Positions 8,068 through 18,470 of a stretch of DNA of 64,000 bases are shown in pieces. Every line of letters begins with the position of its first letter. Position 1 is the first letter of the stretch. Under the pieces are notes generated by a model, which searched no databases, had not been told where the DNA came from, and saw only the letters and a program-made list of their open reading frames with translations. The stretch covers positions 310,001-374,000 of the forward strand of contig NZ_SRLE01000005.1 of assembly GCF_004745945.1 (NCBI RefSeq), in the 5' to 3' direction. The position numbers and the translations under genes were made by a program. Origin of the DNA: Mangrovimicrobium sediminis (GTDB lineage Bacteria > Pseudomonadota > Gammaproteobacteria > Pseudomonadales > Halieaceae).

Positions 8068-9354
8068 ATGAACTGGAAAAAAGTTGCATCCAAGGCGGCG
8101 CTCGCCGCCGGTACTGCAGTACTCAGCGCGAGCCTGTACGCCGCGGACACGATCAAGGTGGGTGTGCTGCACTCGCTCTCCGGCACCATGGCGATCAGCG
8201 AGACCACGCTGAAAGACACCGTGTTGATGATGGTCGAGGAGCAGAACAAGAAAGGCGGGGTGATGGGCAAGCAGCTGGAGGCGGTGGTCGTCGACCCGGC
8301 ATCCAACTGGCCGCTGTTCGCCGAGAAGGCGCGCGAGTTGCTCACCCAGGACAAGGTGGATGTCATCTTCGGTTGCTGGACGTCGGTGTCGCGCAAGTCC
8401 GTGCTGCCGGTGATCGAGGAACTCAACGGTCTGCTGTTCTACCCGGTGCAGTACGAGGGTGAAGAGTCGTCCAAGAACGTGTTCTACACCGGCGCCGCGC
8501 CCAACCAGCAGGCGATTCCCGCGGTGGACTACCTGATGGAGGACTTCGGCGTGAAGCGCTGGGTGCTGGCGGGCACGGACTACGTCTATCCGCGCACCAC
8601 CAACAAGATCCTCGAAGCCTACCTGAAGTCCAAGGGCGTGGCTGACGAAGACATCATGATCAACTACACGCCCTTCGGCCACTCCGACTGGCAGAGCATC
8701 GTCGCCGACATCAAGAAGTTCGGTTCCGAGGGCAAGCAGACCGCGGTGGTGTCCACCATCAACGGTGACGCCAACGTGCCCTTCTACAAGGAACTGGGTA
8801 ACCAGGGTATCTCCGCCGAGGACATCCCGGTGGTGGCGTTCTCCGTCGGTGAAGAGGAACTGTCCGGTATCGACACCGCGCCGCTGGTCGGCCACCTCGC
8901 CGCCTGGAACTATTTCCAGAGCGTGGAGAACGACGCCAACACCGCGTTTATCAAGCAGTGGAAGGCGTTTATCGGTGACGACAAGCGCGTTACCAACGAC
9001 CCGATGGAAGCCACCTATATCGGCTTCAACATGTGGGTGAAAGCGGTCGAGAAGGCCGGTACCACCGACGTGGATGCCGTCGAGGACGCGATGATCGGCA
9101 TGACCACGCCGAACCTCACCGGCGGTGTCGCCACCATGGGCAAGAACCACCACCTGTCCAAGCCGGTGCTGATCGGCGAGATCCAGGAAGACGGCCAGTT
9201 CCTGGTGGTGTCCGAGACCGAGGACCTGGTGCCGGGCGACGCCTGGTCCGACTTCCTGCCGGGCTCCAAGGACATCATCGCCGACTGGACCAAGCCGGTG
9301 GAATGCGGCAACTACAACACGGTCACCAAGACCTGTTCTGGACAGAACTACTGA
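8068..9354 (+). CDS. urtA: Urea ABC transporter substrate-binding protein UrtA
   Basis: A 428-residue periplasmic binding protein of the hydrophobic amino-acid/amide family. After a signal peptide cleaved near LYAADTIKVG, the sequence has the UrtA hallmarks VGVLHSLSGTMAISE, FGCWTSVSRKSVLP and FYPVQYEGEE. It would deliver urea to the UrtBC permease in the inner membrane. The start at 8068 follows AGAGGAAAC. It lies 29 bp after the porin stop and is followed by a strong intrinsic terminator, so urtA and the porin can be expressed above the rest of the operon. Confidence 0.95.
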   Translation: MNWKKVASKAALAAGTAVLSASLYAADTIKVGVLHSLSGTMAISETTLKDTVLMMVEEQNKKGGVMGKQLEAVVVDPASNWPLFAEKARELLTQDKVDVIFGCWTSVSRKSVLPVIEELNGLLFYPVQYEGEESSKNVFYTGAAPNQQAIPAVDYLMEDFGVKRWVLAGTDYVYPRTTNKILEAYLKSKGVADEDIMINYTPFGHSDWQSIVADIKKFGSEGKQTAVVSTINGDANVPFYKELGNQGISAEDIPVVAFSVGEEELSGIDTAPLVGHLAAWNYFQSVENDANTAFIKQWKAFIGDDKRVTNDPMEATYIGFNMWVKAVEKAGTTDVDAVEDAMIGMTTPNLTGGVATMGKNHHLSKPVLIGEIQEDGQFLVVSETEDLVPGDAWSDFLPGSKDIIADWTKPVECGNYNTVTKTCSGQNY

Positions 9355-9377
9355 GGTGATGCTTGGTGTGAGACGTT

Positions 9378-9406
9378 GAGAGGTCGCAAGACCTCTCCTT
9401 TTTTCG
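9378..9406 (+). terminator. Intrinsic terminator between urtA and urtB
   Basis: A perfect 8-bp stem (GAGAGGTC at 9378-9385, GACCTCTC at 9390-9397) capped by a GCAA tetraloop and followed by CTTTTTTCG. The position, inside an otherwise continuous operon, suggests partial termination that lets the binding protein be made in excess over the permease. Confidence 0.85.
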
Positions 9407-9430
9407 TTCTGGAGTTCAACGGAAGTGAAA

Positions 9431-9476
9431 CGCTGGCGCAGCGATAGTTCGACGATATTTTAGCGTTGGCGCAACG
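9431..9476. promoter_or_regulatory. Pair of 13-bp palindromes upstream of urtB
   Basis: CGCTGGCGCAGCG (9431-9443) and CGTTGGCGCAACG (9464-9476) are perfect palindromes around the same GCG core, with starts 33 bp apart (about three helical turns) and an AT-richer sequence between them. They lie between the urtA terminator and the urtB start and could be operators for an internal promoter, or small RNA hairpins in the leader. Confidence 0.55.
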
Positions 9477-9493
9477 ATTCCCGGAGAGTGGTG

Positions 9494-11113
9494 GTGAAAG
9501 CGTACTGGTATGGAATAGCGGCGTTGTGCCTGGCCCTGTGGTGGCCGGCCGCCGTGGCACAGGGAGAGACCGCGGCGGATGTCCGCGCGATCGCCGCTGA
9601 ACTGTCCGGCGCCTCGTTGCCGAAGATGCCGGGCATCCTGGAACGGCTCGAAGCCGCCGGCGGCGAGCAGGTCGTGCCGCTGGCGCGGGCCCTGCTGGAG
9701 GGTGACCTCTACGTGCTCGAGGCGTCCGATGCGCTGGTGATCGGTCGTTCCACCGGTGGCGATGGCTTTGCGCTGGAGGATCCGCTCGACGGCACAGCGC
9801 TCGGCGAGTACACGAAAGCCGACCTGAAAAAACTGCGCGTGAACAACCGCGTGCGCGTGCAGTTGCGCGGCATGCTCGCGCGCCTGACCCTGCTGGCGAA
9901 GGACCCCGCAGTGCGCGAACGGGCCGTGCGCAACATGCTCGAGCGGCCGGATGCCGACAGCGTGCAACTGCTGCGCGACGCCGTGGTCAACGAGTCCAAC
10001 GCGGGGGTCGCCGAGCTGCAGTGGCTGGTGATCGCCCTGTATGACATCGAGCACAGCGAGGATCCGTCGGTGCGCCTGCAGGCACTGGGCCACCTCGACG
10101 GCCGCGTCGAGCCCGAGGTGCGCAACGCGCTGCAGGCCTTGCTGGCCGAGGGCGCGGATACGCCGCCGCAACTGCGCCGCCAGGCGCAGACCATGCTCTC
10201 CGCGCTGGAATCGAAGATCGCCTTCTACGAATTCCTGGAAACCCTGTTCTTCGGCCTCAGCCTGGGTTCGGTGCTGTTGCTGATCGCCACCGGGCTGGCC
10301 ATTACCTTCGGCGTCATGGGAGTGATCAACATGGCGCACGGCGAGTTGATCATGCTCGGCGCCTACACGACCTATGTCGTGCAACTGCTGATGCCCGACC
10401 ATATCGGGCTGTCGATCCTGGTGGCCATTCCGGCCGCGTTTATCGTCTCCGCGCTGGTGGGCGTGCTCATCGAGCGCGGTGTGATCCGCTTCCTCCACGG
10501 CCGGCCGCTGGAGACCCTGCTGGCGACCTTCGGCATCAGCCTGGTGCTGCAGCAGGCGGTGCGGACGATCTTCTCGCCGCTCAACCGGCAGGTTTCCACC
10601 CCGGACTGGATGTCCGGTTCGCTGGAGTTCAACGCGGTGTTCTCCCTCACCTACAACCGGCTCTACGTGCTGCTGTTCGCCATCGCTGTTTTCGTCGTGC
10701 TGCAGCTGATCCTGAAGAAAACACCGCTGGGCCTGCAGGTGCGCGCGGTATCGCAAAACCGCAGCATGGCGCGCTCGCTGGGCATCCGCACCGAGTGGGT
10801 GGATGCGATGACCTTCGGCCTGGGCTCGGGCATTGCGGGCCTCGCGGGCGTGGCGCTCAGCCAGCTGACCAACGTCGGCCCCAACCTCGGCCAGGCCTAC
10901 ATCATCGACTCCTTCATGGTGGTGGTGTTCGGCGGTGTGGGTAACTTGTGGGGCACCCTGGTGGGCGGCTTCACCCTGGGCGTCGCCAACAAGTTCCTGG
11001 AACCGGCCACCGGCGCGGTGCTGGCGAAAATCCTGGTGCTGGTGTTCATCATCCTGTTTATCCAGAAATGGCCGCGCGGGCTGTTTCCGCAAAAGGGGAG
11101 GGCCGCGGAATGA
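9494..11113 (+). CDS. urtB: Urea ABC transporter permease UrtB
   Basis: A 539-residue LivH-type permease. The N-terminal 200 or so residues form the signal-bearing, helical, periplasmic-type extension usual in UrtB. The membrane domain follows, with INMAHGELIMLGAYTTY and the C-terminal GGVGNLWGTLVGG motif. Three consecutive GTG codons (9488, 9491, 9494) could start it; I prefer 9494 because GGAG at 9483-9486 then has a normal spacing. The stop overlaps the urtC start (ATGA), so translation is coupled. With UrtC it forms the inner-membrane urea channel. Confidence 0.95.
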   Translation: MKAYWYGIAALCLALWWPAAVAQGETAADVRAIAAELSGASLPKMPGILERLEAAGGEQVVPLARALLEGDLYVLEASDALVIGRSTGGDGFALEDPLDGTALGEYTKADLKKLRVNNRVRVQLRGMLARLTLLAKDPAVRERAVRNMLERPDADSVQLLRDAVVNESNAGVAELQWLVIALYDIEHSEDPSVRLQALGHLDGRVEPEVRNALQALLAEGADTPPQLRRQAQTMLSALESKIAFYEFLETLFFGLSLGSVLLLIATGLAITFGVMGVINMAHGELIMLGAYTTYVVQLLMPDHIGLSILVAIPAAFIVSALVGVLIERGVIRFLHGRPLETLLATFGISLVLQQAVRTIFSPLNRQVSTPDWMSGSLEFNAVFSLTYNRLYVLLFAIAVFVVLQLILKKTPLGLQVRAVSQNRSMARSLGIRTEWVDAMTFGLGSGIAGLAGVALSQLTNVGPNLGQAYIIDSFMVVVFGGVGNLWGTLVGGFTLGVANKFLEPATGAVLAKILVLVFIILFIQKWPRGLFPQKGRAAE

Positions 11114-12237
11114 GCAATCTTTACGGCCAGTTTTCAGCCCTCCACCAGCTGCGGGAAAAAGCGCCGGTATTCGTCGCCGTGCTGTTCGCGATCACTGCCT
11201 GGGCCTCCGCCTGCAACCTGCTGCTGCCGGAGGACTCGTTCTTCCACGTCAGCACCTTCACCATCACCCTGCTCGGCAAGTACCTGTGTTATGCGCTGCT
11301 GGCGATGGCGGTGGACGTGGTCTGGGGCTATTGCGGCATCCTCAGCCTCGGCCACGGCGCCTTCTTCGCCCTCGGCGGTTACGCCATGGGTATGTACCTG
11401 ATGCGCCAGATCGGCGATCGCGGTGTCTATGGCAATCCGTTGCTGCCCGACTTCATGGTGTTCCTCAACTGGGAGGCGCTGCCGTGGTACTGGCAGGGTT
11501 TCGACCAGTTCTGGTTCGCCATGCTGATGGTCCTGCTGGTGCCCGGCCTGCTGGCCTTCGCCTTTGGCTGGCTGGCTTTCCGCTCGCGGGTGGCGGGGGT
11601 CTACCTGTCCATCATCACCCAGGCTTTGACCTACGCCCTGATGCTCGCCTTCTTCCGCAACGAGATGGGTTTCGGCGGCAACAACGGCCTCACGGACTTC
11701 AAGGATATCCTCGGCTTTGACCTGCAGGCCGACGGCACCCGGGTCGCCCTGTTCGTCGCCACGGCGCTGGTGCTGGCGGCGGCCTACTGTGCCAGCCAGC
11801 TGATCCTCGGGTCCAAGTTTGGCCGCGTCATCCTCGCGGTGCGTGACGCCGAGGCGCGGGCGCGCTTCGTCGGCTATCGCACCGAAACCTACAAGGTGTG
11901 GCTGTTCGTCTACTCGGCGGTGCTGGCGGGTATCGCCGGCGCGCTGTACGTGCCGCAGGTGGGCATCATCAACCCGGGCGAGTTCTCGCCGCTCAACTCC
12001 ATCGAGATCGTGGTCTGGGTGGCGGTCGGCGGCCGCGGCACGCTGTACGGTGCCGTGGTCGGCGCACTGCTGGTGAACTATGCCAAGACGCGCTTCACCG
12101 GCATCATGCCCGAGGCCTGGCTGTTTGCCCTCGGCGCACTGTTCGTCGCCGTCACCCTGTTCCTGCCCCGCGGTCTCACCGGCCTGGTGATGGAGCGCCT
12201 GCCCCGTCGTGAAAAACTGAAGGAGGTCGCCGCATGA
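11110..12237 (+). CDS. urtC: Urea ABC transporter permease UrtC
   Basis: A 375-residue LivM-type permease with about ten hydrophobic segments and the family motifs GYCGILSLGHGAFFALGGY and VWVAVGGRGTLYGAVVGA. The ATG at 11110 overlaps the urtB stop by four bases, and its own stop overlaps the urtD start in the same way. The much longer upstream frame is an artefact of high GC content. Confidence 0.95.
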   Translation: MSNLYGQFSALHQLREKAPVFVAVLFAITAWASACNLLLPEDSFFHVSTFTITLLGKYLCYALLAMAVDVVWGYCGILSLGHGAFFALGGYAMGMYLMRQIGDRGVYGNPLLPDFMVFLNWEALPWYWQGFDQFWFAMLMVLLVPGLLAFAFGWLAFRSRVAGVYLSIITQALTYALMLAFFRNEMGFGGNNGLTDFKDILGFDLQADGTRVALFVATALVLAAAYCASQLILGSKFGRVILAVRDAEARARFVGYRTETYKVWLFVYSAVLAGIAGALYVPQVGIINPGEFSPLNSIEIVVWVAVGGRGTLYGAVVGALLVNYAKTRFTGIMPEAWLFALGALFVAVTLFLPRGLTGLVMERLPRREKLKEVAA

Positions 12238-13070
12238 GCGTGCGCGGTGCATTCGGCGAACTGGCCAATCGCGATCAACTGTGGCCCTTCCTCATGCCTG
12301 CGCGCGGTGCACGGGTGGATGTTTCCAAGCAGGTGCTGCTGTATATCGAGGACCTCTCTGTGTCTTTCGATGGCTTCAAGGCGATCAACAACCTGAACCT
12401 GTACATCAATGACGGCGAACTGCGCTGCCTGATCGGCGCCAACGGCGCGGGCAAGACCACGCTCATGGACATCATCACCGGCAAGACCCACCCGGACACC
12501 GGCGCGGTGTACTTCGGCCAGAACATCGACCTGCTCGGCCGCAGCGAGGCCGAGATCGCGGAACTGGGTATCGGGCGCAAGTTCCAGAAGCCCACGGTGT
12601 TCGAGGCACAGACGGTGTACGCCAACCTGGAACTCTCCATGCGCGCGGAGAAGGGGATCATGGCATCCCTCGGTTCGCGCCTGACCGGCGAGAAACGCGA
12701 CCGTATCGACCAGGTGCTGGCGACGATCGGCCTGTCCGACGAGCGCGCGCTGGCGGCGGGCGCCCTGTCCCACGGCCAGAAGCAGTGGCTGGAGATCGGC
12801 ATGCTGCTGATCGCCGACCCGCGGCTGCTGCTGGTGGACGAGCCGGTGGCCGGCATGACCGCGCAGGAGACCGAGCGCACCGCCGAGCTGCTCACCTCGC
12901 TGGCCGGCGAGCGCACGGTGGTGGTGGTGGAACACGACATGGAGTTCGTACGCAGCATCGCGCGTACGGTGACCGTGCTGCACCAGGGCTCGGTCCTTGC
13001 CGAAGGCACCATGGAGCAGGTGCAGAACGACCCCAAAGTGATCGAGGTTTACCTGGGAGACGAGCATTGA
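12234..13070 (+). CDS. urtD: Urea ABC transporter ATP-binding protein UrtD
   Basis: A 278-residue LivG-type ATPase. Walker A is GANGAGKTT, the signature is LSHGQKQWLEIG (the HGQ form typical of UrtD), Walker B is LLLVDEP and the H-loop is VVEHD. About 30 N-terminal residues precede the ATPase core. It is coupled to urtC by an ATGA overlap, and its stop overlaps the urtE start. Confidence 0.95.
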   Translation: MSVRGAFGELANRDQLWPFLMPARGARVDVSKQVLLYIEDLSVSFDGFKAINNLNLYINDGELRCLIGANGAGKTTLMDIITGKTHPDTGAVYFGQNIDLLGRSEAEIAELGIGRKFQKPTVFEAQTVYANLELSMRAEKGIMASLGSRLTGEKRDRIDQVLATIGLSDERALAAGALSHGQKQWLEIGMLLIADPRLLLVDEPVAGMTAQETERTAELLTSLAGERTVVVVEHDMEFVRSIARTVTVLHQGSVLAEGTMEQVQNDPKVIEVYLGDEH

Positions 13071-13762
13071 TCAGCCTGCAGAAAGTGAACCAGCTCTACG
13101 GGGGTACGCAGATTCTCTGGGACCTCGACCTCGAGATCGCCCGCGGCTCCGTGACCTGCATCATGGGCCGTAACGGCGTGGGCAAGACCACGCTGCTCAA
13201 GTGCCTGATGGGCCTGCTGTCCATCGCCTCTGGCTCCCTCACCATCAACGGCGAGGATTTCAGCCGCCGCAGCGCGGAGTCGCGGCCGCGCGCCGGTATC
13301 GGCTACGTGCCCCAGGGCCGGGATATTTTCCCGCTGCTCACGGTGGAGGAGAACCTGCGCACGGCCCTGGCCGCTGGCCGCAGCCCCGGCGGGGTGATCC
13401 CGGAAAAGATCTACGACCTGTTCCCGGTGCTCAAGGACATGCTGCAGCGGCGCGGCGGCGACCTCTCTGGCGGGCAGCAACAGCAGCTGGCCATCGGCCG
13501 GGCGCTGGTGCTGCAGCCGGAAGTGCTGATCCTGGACGAGCCCAACGAGGGCATCCAGCCCAACATCGTCAAGCAGATCGGCGATGTCATCACCCAGCTC
13601 AACCAGGAAGAGGGCATGACCGTGGTGCTGGTGGAGCAGAAGCTCGGCTTCGCGCGCCGCGTGGGCCGGGAATTCCGGCTCATGGAAAAGGGGCGGGTGG
13701 TCGCCTCGGGACCGATGACCGACCTGTCCGATGACCTTATCGCCAGACACCTTGCGGTCTGA
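13067..13762 (+). CDS. urtE: Urea ABC transporter ATP-binding protein UrtE
   Basis: A 231-residue LivF-type ATPase. Walker A is GRNGVGKTT, the signature is LSGGQQQQLAIGRAL and Walker B is VLILDEP, followed by NEGIQPNIV. The start is most likely the TTG at 13067, which overlaps the urtD stop; the family N-terminus (MISLQKVNQLYGG) begins exactly there and no nearer ATG fits. This rare start may lower UrtE yield or enforce coupling to UrtD. The last gene of the transporter lies 35 bp before the small membrane gene. Confidence 0.92.
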   Translation: MISLQKVNQLYGGTQILWDLDLEIARGSVTCIMGRNGVGKTTLLKCLMGLLSIASGSLTINGEDFSRRSAESRPRAGIGYVPQGRDIFPLLTVEENLRTALAAGRSPGGVIPEKIYDLFPVLKDMLQRRGGDLSGGQQQQLAIGRALVLQPEVLILDEPNEGIQPNIVKQIGDVITQLNQEEGMTVVLVEQKLGFARRVGREFRLMEKGRVVASGPMTDLSDDLIARHLAV

Positions 13763-13797
13763 TGCGGCCACAGACTCAACAGCAACGGAGTATCGCC

Positions 13798-14022
13798 ATG
13801 CGCACAACAACCGTCCTCGGCTCCTTCCTCCTTACCGCCAGCGCCCAGGTATTCGCGCACAGCGGCGACCACGGCGGCTCCGCCGTCGCTTCGCTGGCTC
13901 ACCTGTGGACGCACCCCGATCACTGGCTGGTCGGCCTCGGTGTGCTCGCGGTGGTGGCGGTCGCTGTGCTCAGCCTGCAGCGCGTTTGCCGTCCGGTGTC
14001 CCGGGGCAAGCGCGAGCAGTGA
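13798..14022 (+). CDS. Small His-containing secreted/membrane protein between urt and ure genes
   Basis: A 74-residue protein beginning at the ATG at 13798 after AACGGAG. It has a signal peptide ending near VFAHSGDHGG, a short histidine-bearing stretch (HLWTHPDHW) and one membrane helix (LVGLGVLAVVAVAVLSL) before a basic tail. Its last codons overlap the ureD GTG start, so it is translationally coupled to urease. The His/Asp cluster next to a helix recalls the metal-binding first helix of HupE/UreJ nickel permeases, but the protein is far too short to be one. A role in nickel supply or urease maturation is only a contextual inference. Confidence 0.7.
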   Translation: MRTTTVLGSFLLTASAQVFAHSGDHGGSAVASLAHLWTHPDHWLVGLGVLAVVAVAVLSLQRVCRPVSRGKREQ

Positions 14023-14885
14023 CCAGCCTGGTCGCACCAGCGGCGGTTGCCGCCGGCACCTGGCCGGCGAGCCTCGAGCTGCGGCTTGCAGCGCGCGAGG
14101 GCGCCACGCGCCTGGTGCGCTGCCGCCACCGCGGCCCACTCTACGTGCAGCGGGCGTTTTACCCCGAGGGCGAGGAGCACGCCCACCTGTACCTGCTGCA
14201 CCCGCCCGGCGGGGTGGTGTCCGGCGATGCCCTGTCGGTCAGCGTGCACTGCGAGCACGGCACCGGCGCACTGCTGACCACCCCCGGCGCAGGCCGCGTG
14301 TATCGCGCCCGCGACACGCTGCCGGAGCAGCGCCAGCACACCCGCCTGCAGGTGGCCAGCGGGGCCGCGCTGGAGTGGTTCCCGCTGGAGACCATTGTCT
14401 ACGACGGCGCCTGCGTGGACCTGCTCACCGAGGTGGAACTGGAGGAGGGTGCCCGCTTCATCGCCTGGGATGTCGCCTGCCTGGGCTTGCCCGGTTCCGC
14501 CGCCCCGTTCACGCACGGCAGTTTCTGCCAGCGCTATCGCGTAGTGCGCGACGGCATCCCGCTGTTCGTGGACGCGTTGCAGATCGACGAGAGCAACCGC
14601 CGGGAACTGCTGGACGGCCCCGCCGCCCTGCGCGGCAACCCGGTATGCGGCCTGTTTCTCGCCGGACCCTTCGCAGCGCCGGCAGAGGATTCCCTGTGGG
14701 ATGAACTGCGCGCGCTGGCCGAGCCCGGGCAGGCGGCGATCTCCCGCGTCGGCGATCTCGCCGTGGGCCGCTACCTCGGCGCCAGTGCAGAGCGCGCGCG
14801 GCGACAATTTTCCGCCTGGTGGCAGCGCCTGCGGCCGCTGCTGCTGGGCCGCGAGGCGTGCGCGCCGCGCATCTGGCTGACCTGA
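14019..14885 (+). CDS. ureD: Urease accessory protein UreD
   Basis: A 288-residue UreD/UreH protein, the scaffold that binds apo-urease and recruits UreF and UreG for nickel insertion. Family features include HPPGGVVSGDALSV, a block containing TTPGAGRVYRA and WFPLETIVYDGA. The GTG at 14019 is chosen because it overlaps the preceding stop (GTGA) and starts the usual family length; the longer upstream frame is spurious. Confidence 0.93.
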   Translation: MTSLVAPAAVAAGTWPASLELRLAAREGATRLVRCRHRGPLYVQRAFYPEGEEHAHLYLLHPPGGVVSGDALSVSVHCEHGTGALLTTPGAGRVYRARDTLPEQRQHTRLQVASGAALEWFPLETIVYDGACVDLLTEVELEEGARFIAWDVACLGLPGSAAPFTHGSFCQRYRVVRDGIPLFVDALQIDESNRRELLDGPAALRGNPVCGLFLAGPFAAPAEDSLWDELRALAEPGQAAISRVGDLAVGRYLGASAERARRQFSAWWQRLRPLLLGREACAPRIWLT

Positions 14886-14898
14886 CTGAGGAGCGAGC

Positions 14899-15201
14899 AT
14901 GGAACTGTTACCCCGCGAAAAGGACAAGCTGCTGGTGGTGACCGCGGCGCTGCTGGCCGAGCGCAGGCTGGCCCGTGGGTTGAAGCTGAACTACCCGGAG
15001 GCGGTGGCCCTGCTCACCCTGGAGATCATGGAGGGCGCCCGCGATGGCCGCAGCGTGGCCGAGCTGATGAGCTACGGCCGCGAGATCCTCGGCGCCGACC
15101 AGGTCATGCCCGGCGTCGCCGAGCTGATCCACGAGGTCCAGGTCGAGGCCACCTTCCCCGACGGGACCAAGCTGGTCACCGTCCACAGTCCCATCCAGTG
15201 A
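14899..15201 (+). CDS. ureA: Urease subunit gamma
   Basis: A 100-residue UreA, the full family length, starting [13 protein letters not shown] after a GAGGAGCG ribosome-binding site. It keeps [10 protein letters not shown] and the C-terminal VTVHSPIQ. It assembles with UreB and UreC into the cytoplasmic urease apoenzyme. Confidence 0.97.
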   Translation: MELLPREKDKLLVVTAALLAERRLARGLKLNYPEAVALLTLEIMEGARDGRSVAELMSYGREILGADQVMPGVAELIHEVQVEATFPDGTKLVTVHSPIQ

Positions 15202-15217
15202 ACAGCGAGGAGCGCGT

Positions 15218-15541
15218 GTGAAACCCGGAGAACTGTTCCCCGCCGAGGGGGAGATCGAACTCAATGCGGGCCGGCCGACGCTGGTGGTGTCCGTGACCAA
15301 CAGTGGCGACCGCCCGGTGCAGGTCGGCTCCCACTACCACTTTTACGAGGTCAACCCGGCGCTGCTGTTCGACCGCGCCGCCACTCGCGGTTATCGCCTG
15401 AACATCGCCTCCGGCACCGCCGTTCGCTTCGAGCCGGGGCAGGACCGCGAGGTGGAACTGGTGGCCTACGCCGGCGCCCGGCGGGTGTACGGCTTCCGCG
15501 GCGAGGTGATGGGCGAACTGGACGCGAAGGCGTCCGGCTGA
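15218..15541 (+). CDS. ureB: Urease subunit beta
   Basis: A 107-residue UreB with the typical [27 protein letters not shown] and [10 protein letters not shown] blocks. It starts at GTG 15218 after GCGAGGAGC and lies 16 bp downstream of ureA. Confidence 0.97.
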   Translation: MKPGELFPAEGEIELNAGRPTLVVSVTNSGDRPVQVGSHYHFYEVNPALLFDRAATRGYRLNIASGTAVRFEPGQDREVELVAYAGARRVYGFRGEVMGELDAKASG

Positions 15542-15564
15542 ACCGGCAACAGGAGAGACTCCGC

Positions 15565-17268
<1,704 letters not shown>

Positions 17269-17281
17269 GGGGGCAACGAGC

Positions 17282-17803
17282 GTGTTCGAAGTCTACGAGC
17301 GATTGGCCGCGGCGCCCTGTGAGGCGGTGCACGACACCCTGTTGCTGGATCACCTGCAACGCGAGCGCGGCCGCTTCCGGGCGGTGTCCGCCAGCGGCGC
17401 CGAGGTACGTGTGTTCCTGGAGCGCGGCCAGACCCTGCGCGTCGGCGAACTGCTACGCACCCGCTGCGGCAAGTGCCTGGTAGTCACCGGCGCCGAGGAG
17501 GACGTCATGCGGGCTGCGACGGATGACTGGTCCCTGTTCGCCCGAGCCTGTTACCACCTCGGCAACCGCCACACCAAGGTCCAGGTCGGCAAGCGCTGGC
17601 TGCGCATCAGCCACGACCATGTGCTGGGCGAAATGCTTGTCGAACTCGGCCTGCAGGTGGTGGAGGAGCGCGCGGTGTTCGTGCCGGAGTCCGGCGCTTA
17701 CGCCGGCCGGGGGCACGGCCATAGCCATCACCATAGCCATGATCATAGCCATGAGCATGCGCAGGACGAGCAGCGCGAGAGCCATGGCCACCACCCTCAC
17801 TGA
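17282..17803 (+). CDS. ureE: Urease accessory protein UreE (nickel chaperone)
   Basis: A 173-residue UreE starting at GTG 17282. The peptide-binding and metal-binding domains are followed by a histidine-rich tail of about 30 residues built from HSHHHSHDHSHEH and a second His cluster at the end. The tail would chelate several nickel ions in addition to the central conserved site. The DNA for the tail is a run of CATAGCCAT-like repeats. The 3' end overlaps the ureF start by 20 bp. Confidence 0.95.
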   Translation: MFEVYERLAAAPCEAVHDTLLLDHLQRERGRFRAVSASGAEVRVFLERGQTLRVGELLRTRCGKCLVVTGAEEDVMRAATDDWSLFARACYHLGNRHTKVQVGKRWLRISHDHVLGEMLVELGLQVVEERAVFVPESGAYAGRGHGHSHHHSHDHSHEHAQDEQRESHGHHPH

Positions 17804-18458
17804 TACTGCCCTGCTGCGCCTGCTGCAGCTGACCAGCCCGGCGCTGCCGGTGGGCGGCTACGCCTTTTCCCAGGGCCTGGAGATGGCGGTGGAGTGTGGC
17901 TGGGTTACCGATGCCGCACAGACGCGGCAGTGGCTGGAACAGCAGTTGCGCTGTTCCCTCGCGCGGGTGGACGTGCCGCTGTTGTTGCGACTGCACCGGG
18001 CGGCGCGTGAGGGCGACCTGGTCCAGTTGCGCTATTTCAACGCCTACCTGCTGGCCTGCCGGGAGAGCGCCGAACTGCGGCGGACGGAGACCGCCATGGG
18101 CGAAGCCCTGTGCCGTCTCATGCCCGAGCTGGGACTGGCGCTGCCGGCAGTGGGCGAGCCGCTCGGCTTCACCACGGCCTTTGGCTGGGTCGCCGCGCAC
18201 TGGGGCATCGACGAGGACACGGCGGCGCACGGCTACCTGTGGTCCTGGCTGGAGAACCAGGTGGCGGCAGCGACCAAGCTGGTGCCCCTGGGGCAAAGTG
18301 CAGCGCAGCGCCTGCTGGGCGAGTTGCTCCCGGTCCTGGTGGCGGCGCGCAGTGTTGGCGCGCGCCTGCCGGAGGCCGAGATCGGTGCCTCGCTGCCGGC
18401 GCTGGCGCTGGCCAGCAGCTGGCACGAAAACCAGTACACACGTTTGTTCCGGTCCTGA
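17784..18458 (+). CDS. ureF: Urease accessory protein UreF
   Basis: A 224-residue UreF, the GTPase-regulating subunit of the UreDFG maturation complex. Conserved features are LQLTSPALPVGGYAFSQGLE and SASWHENQYTRLFRS-like ending (here SSWHENQYTRLFRS). The ATG at 17784 gives the normal family length and overlaps the end of ureE; the longer upstream frame lies inside ureE and is spurious. Confidence 0.95.
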   Translation: MATTLTDTALLRLLQLTSPALPVGGYAFSQGLEMAVECGWVTDAAQTRQWLEQQLRCSLARVDVPLLLRLHRAAREGDLVQLRYFNAYLLACRESAELRRTETAMGEALCRLMPELGLALPAVGEPLGFTTAFGWVAAHWGIDEDTAAHGYLWSWLENQVAAATKLVPLGQSAAQRLLGELLPVLVAARSVGARLPEAEIGASLPALALASSWHENQYTRLFRS

Positions 18459-18470
18459 CGGAGGAAGAGC

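Noticed and set aside
13762-14022. UreJ/HupE nickel permease
   Set aside because: The product is 74 residues with a single membrane helix; these permeases have six or more helices.
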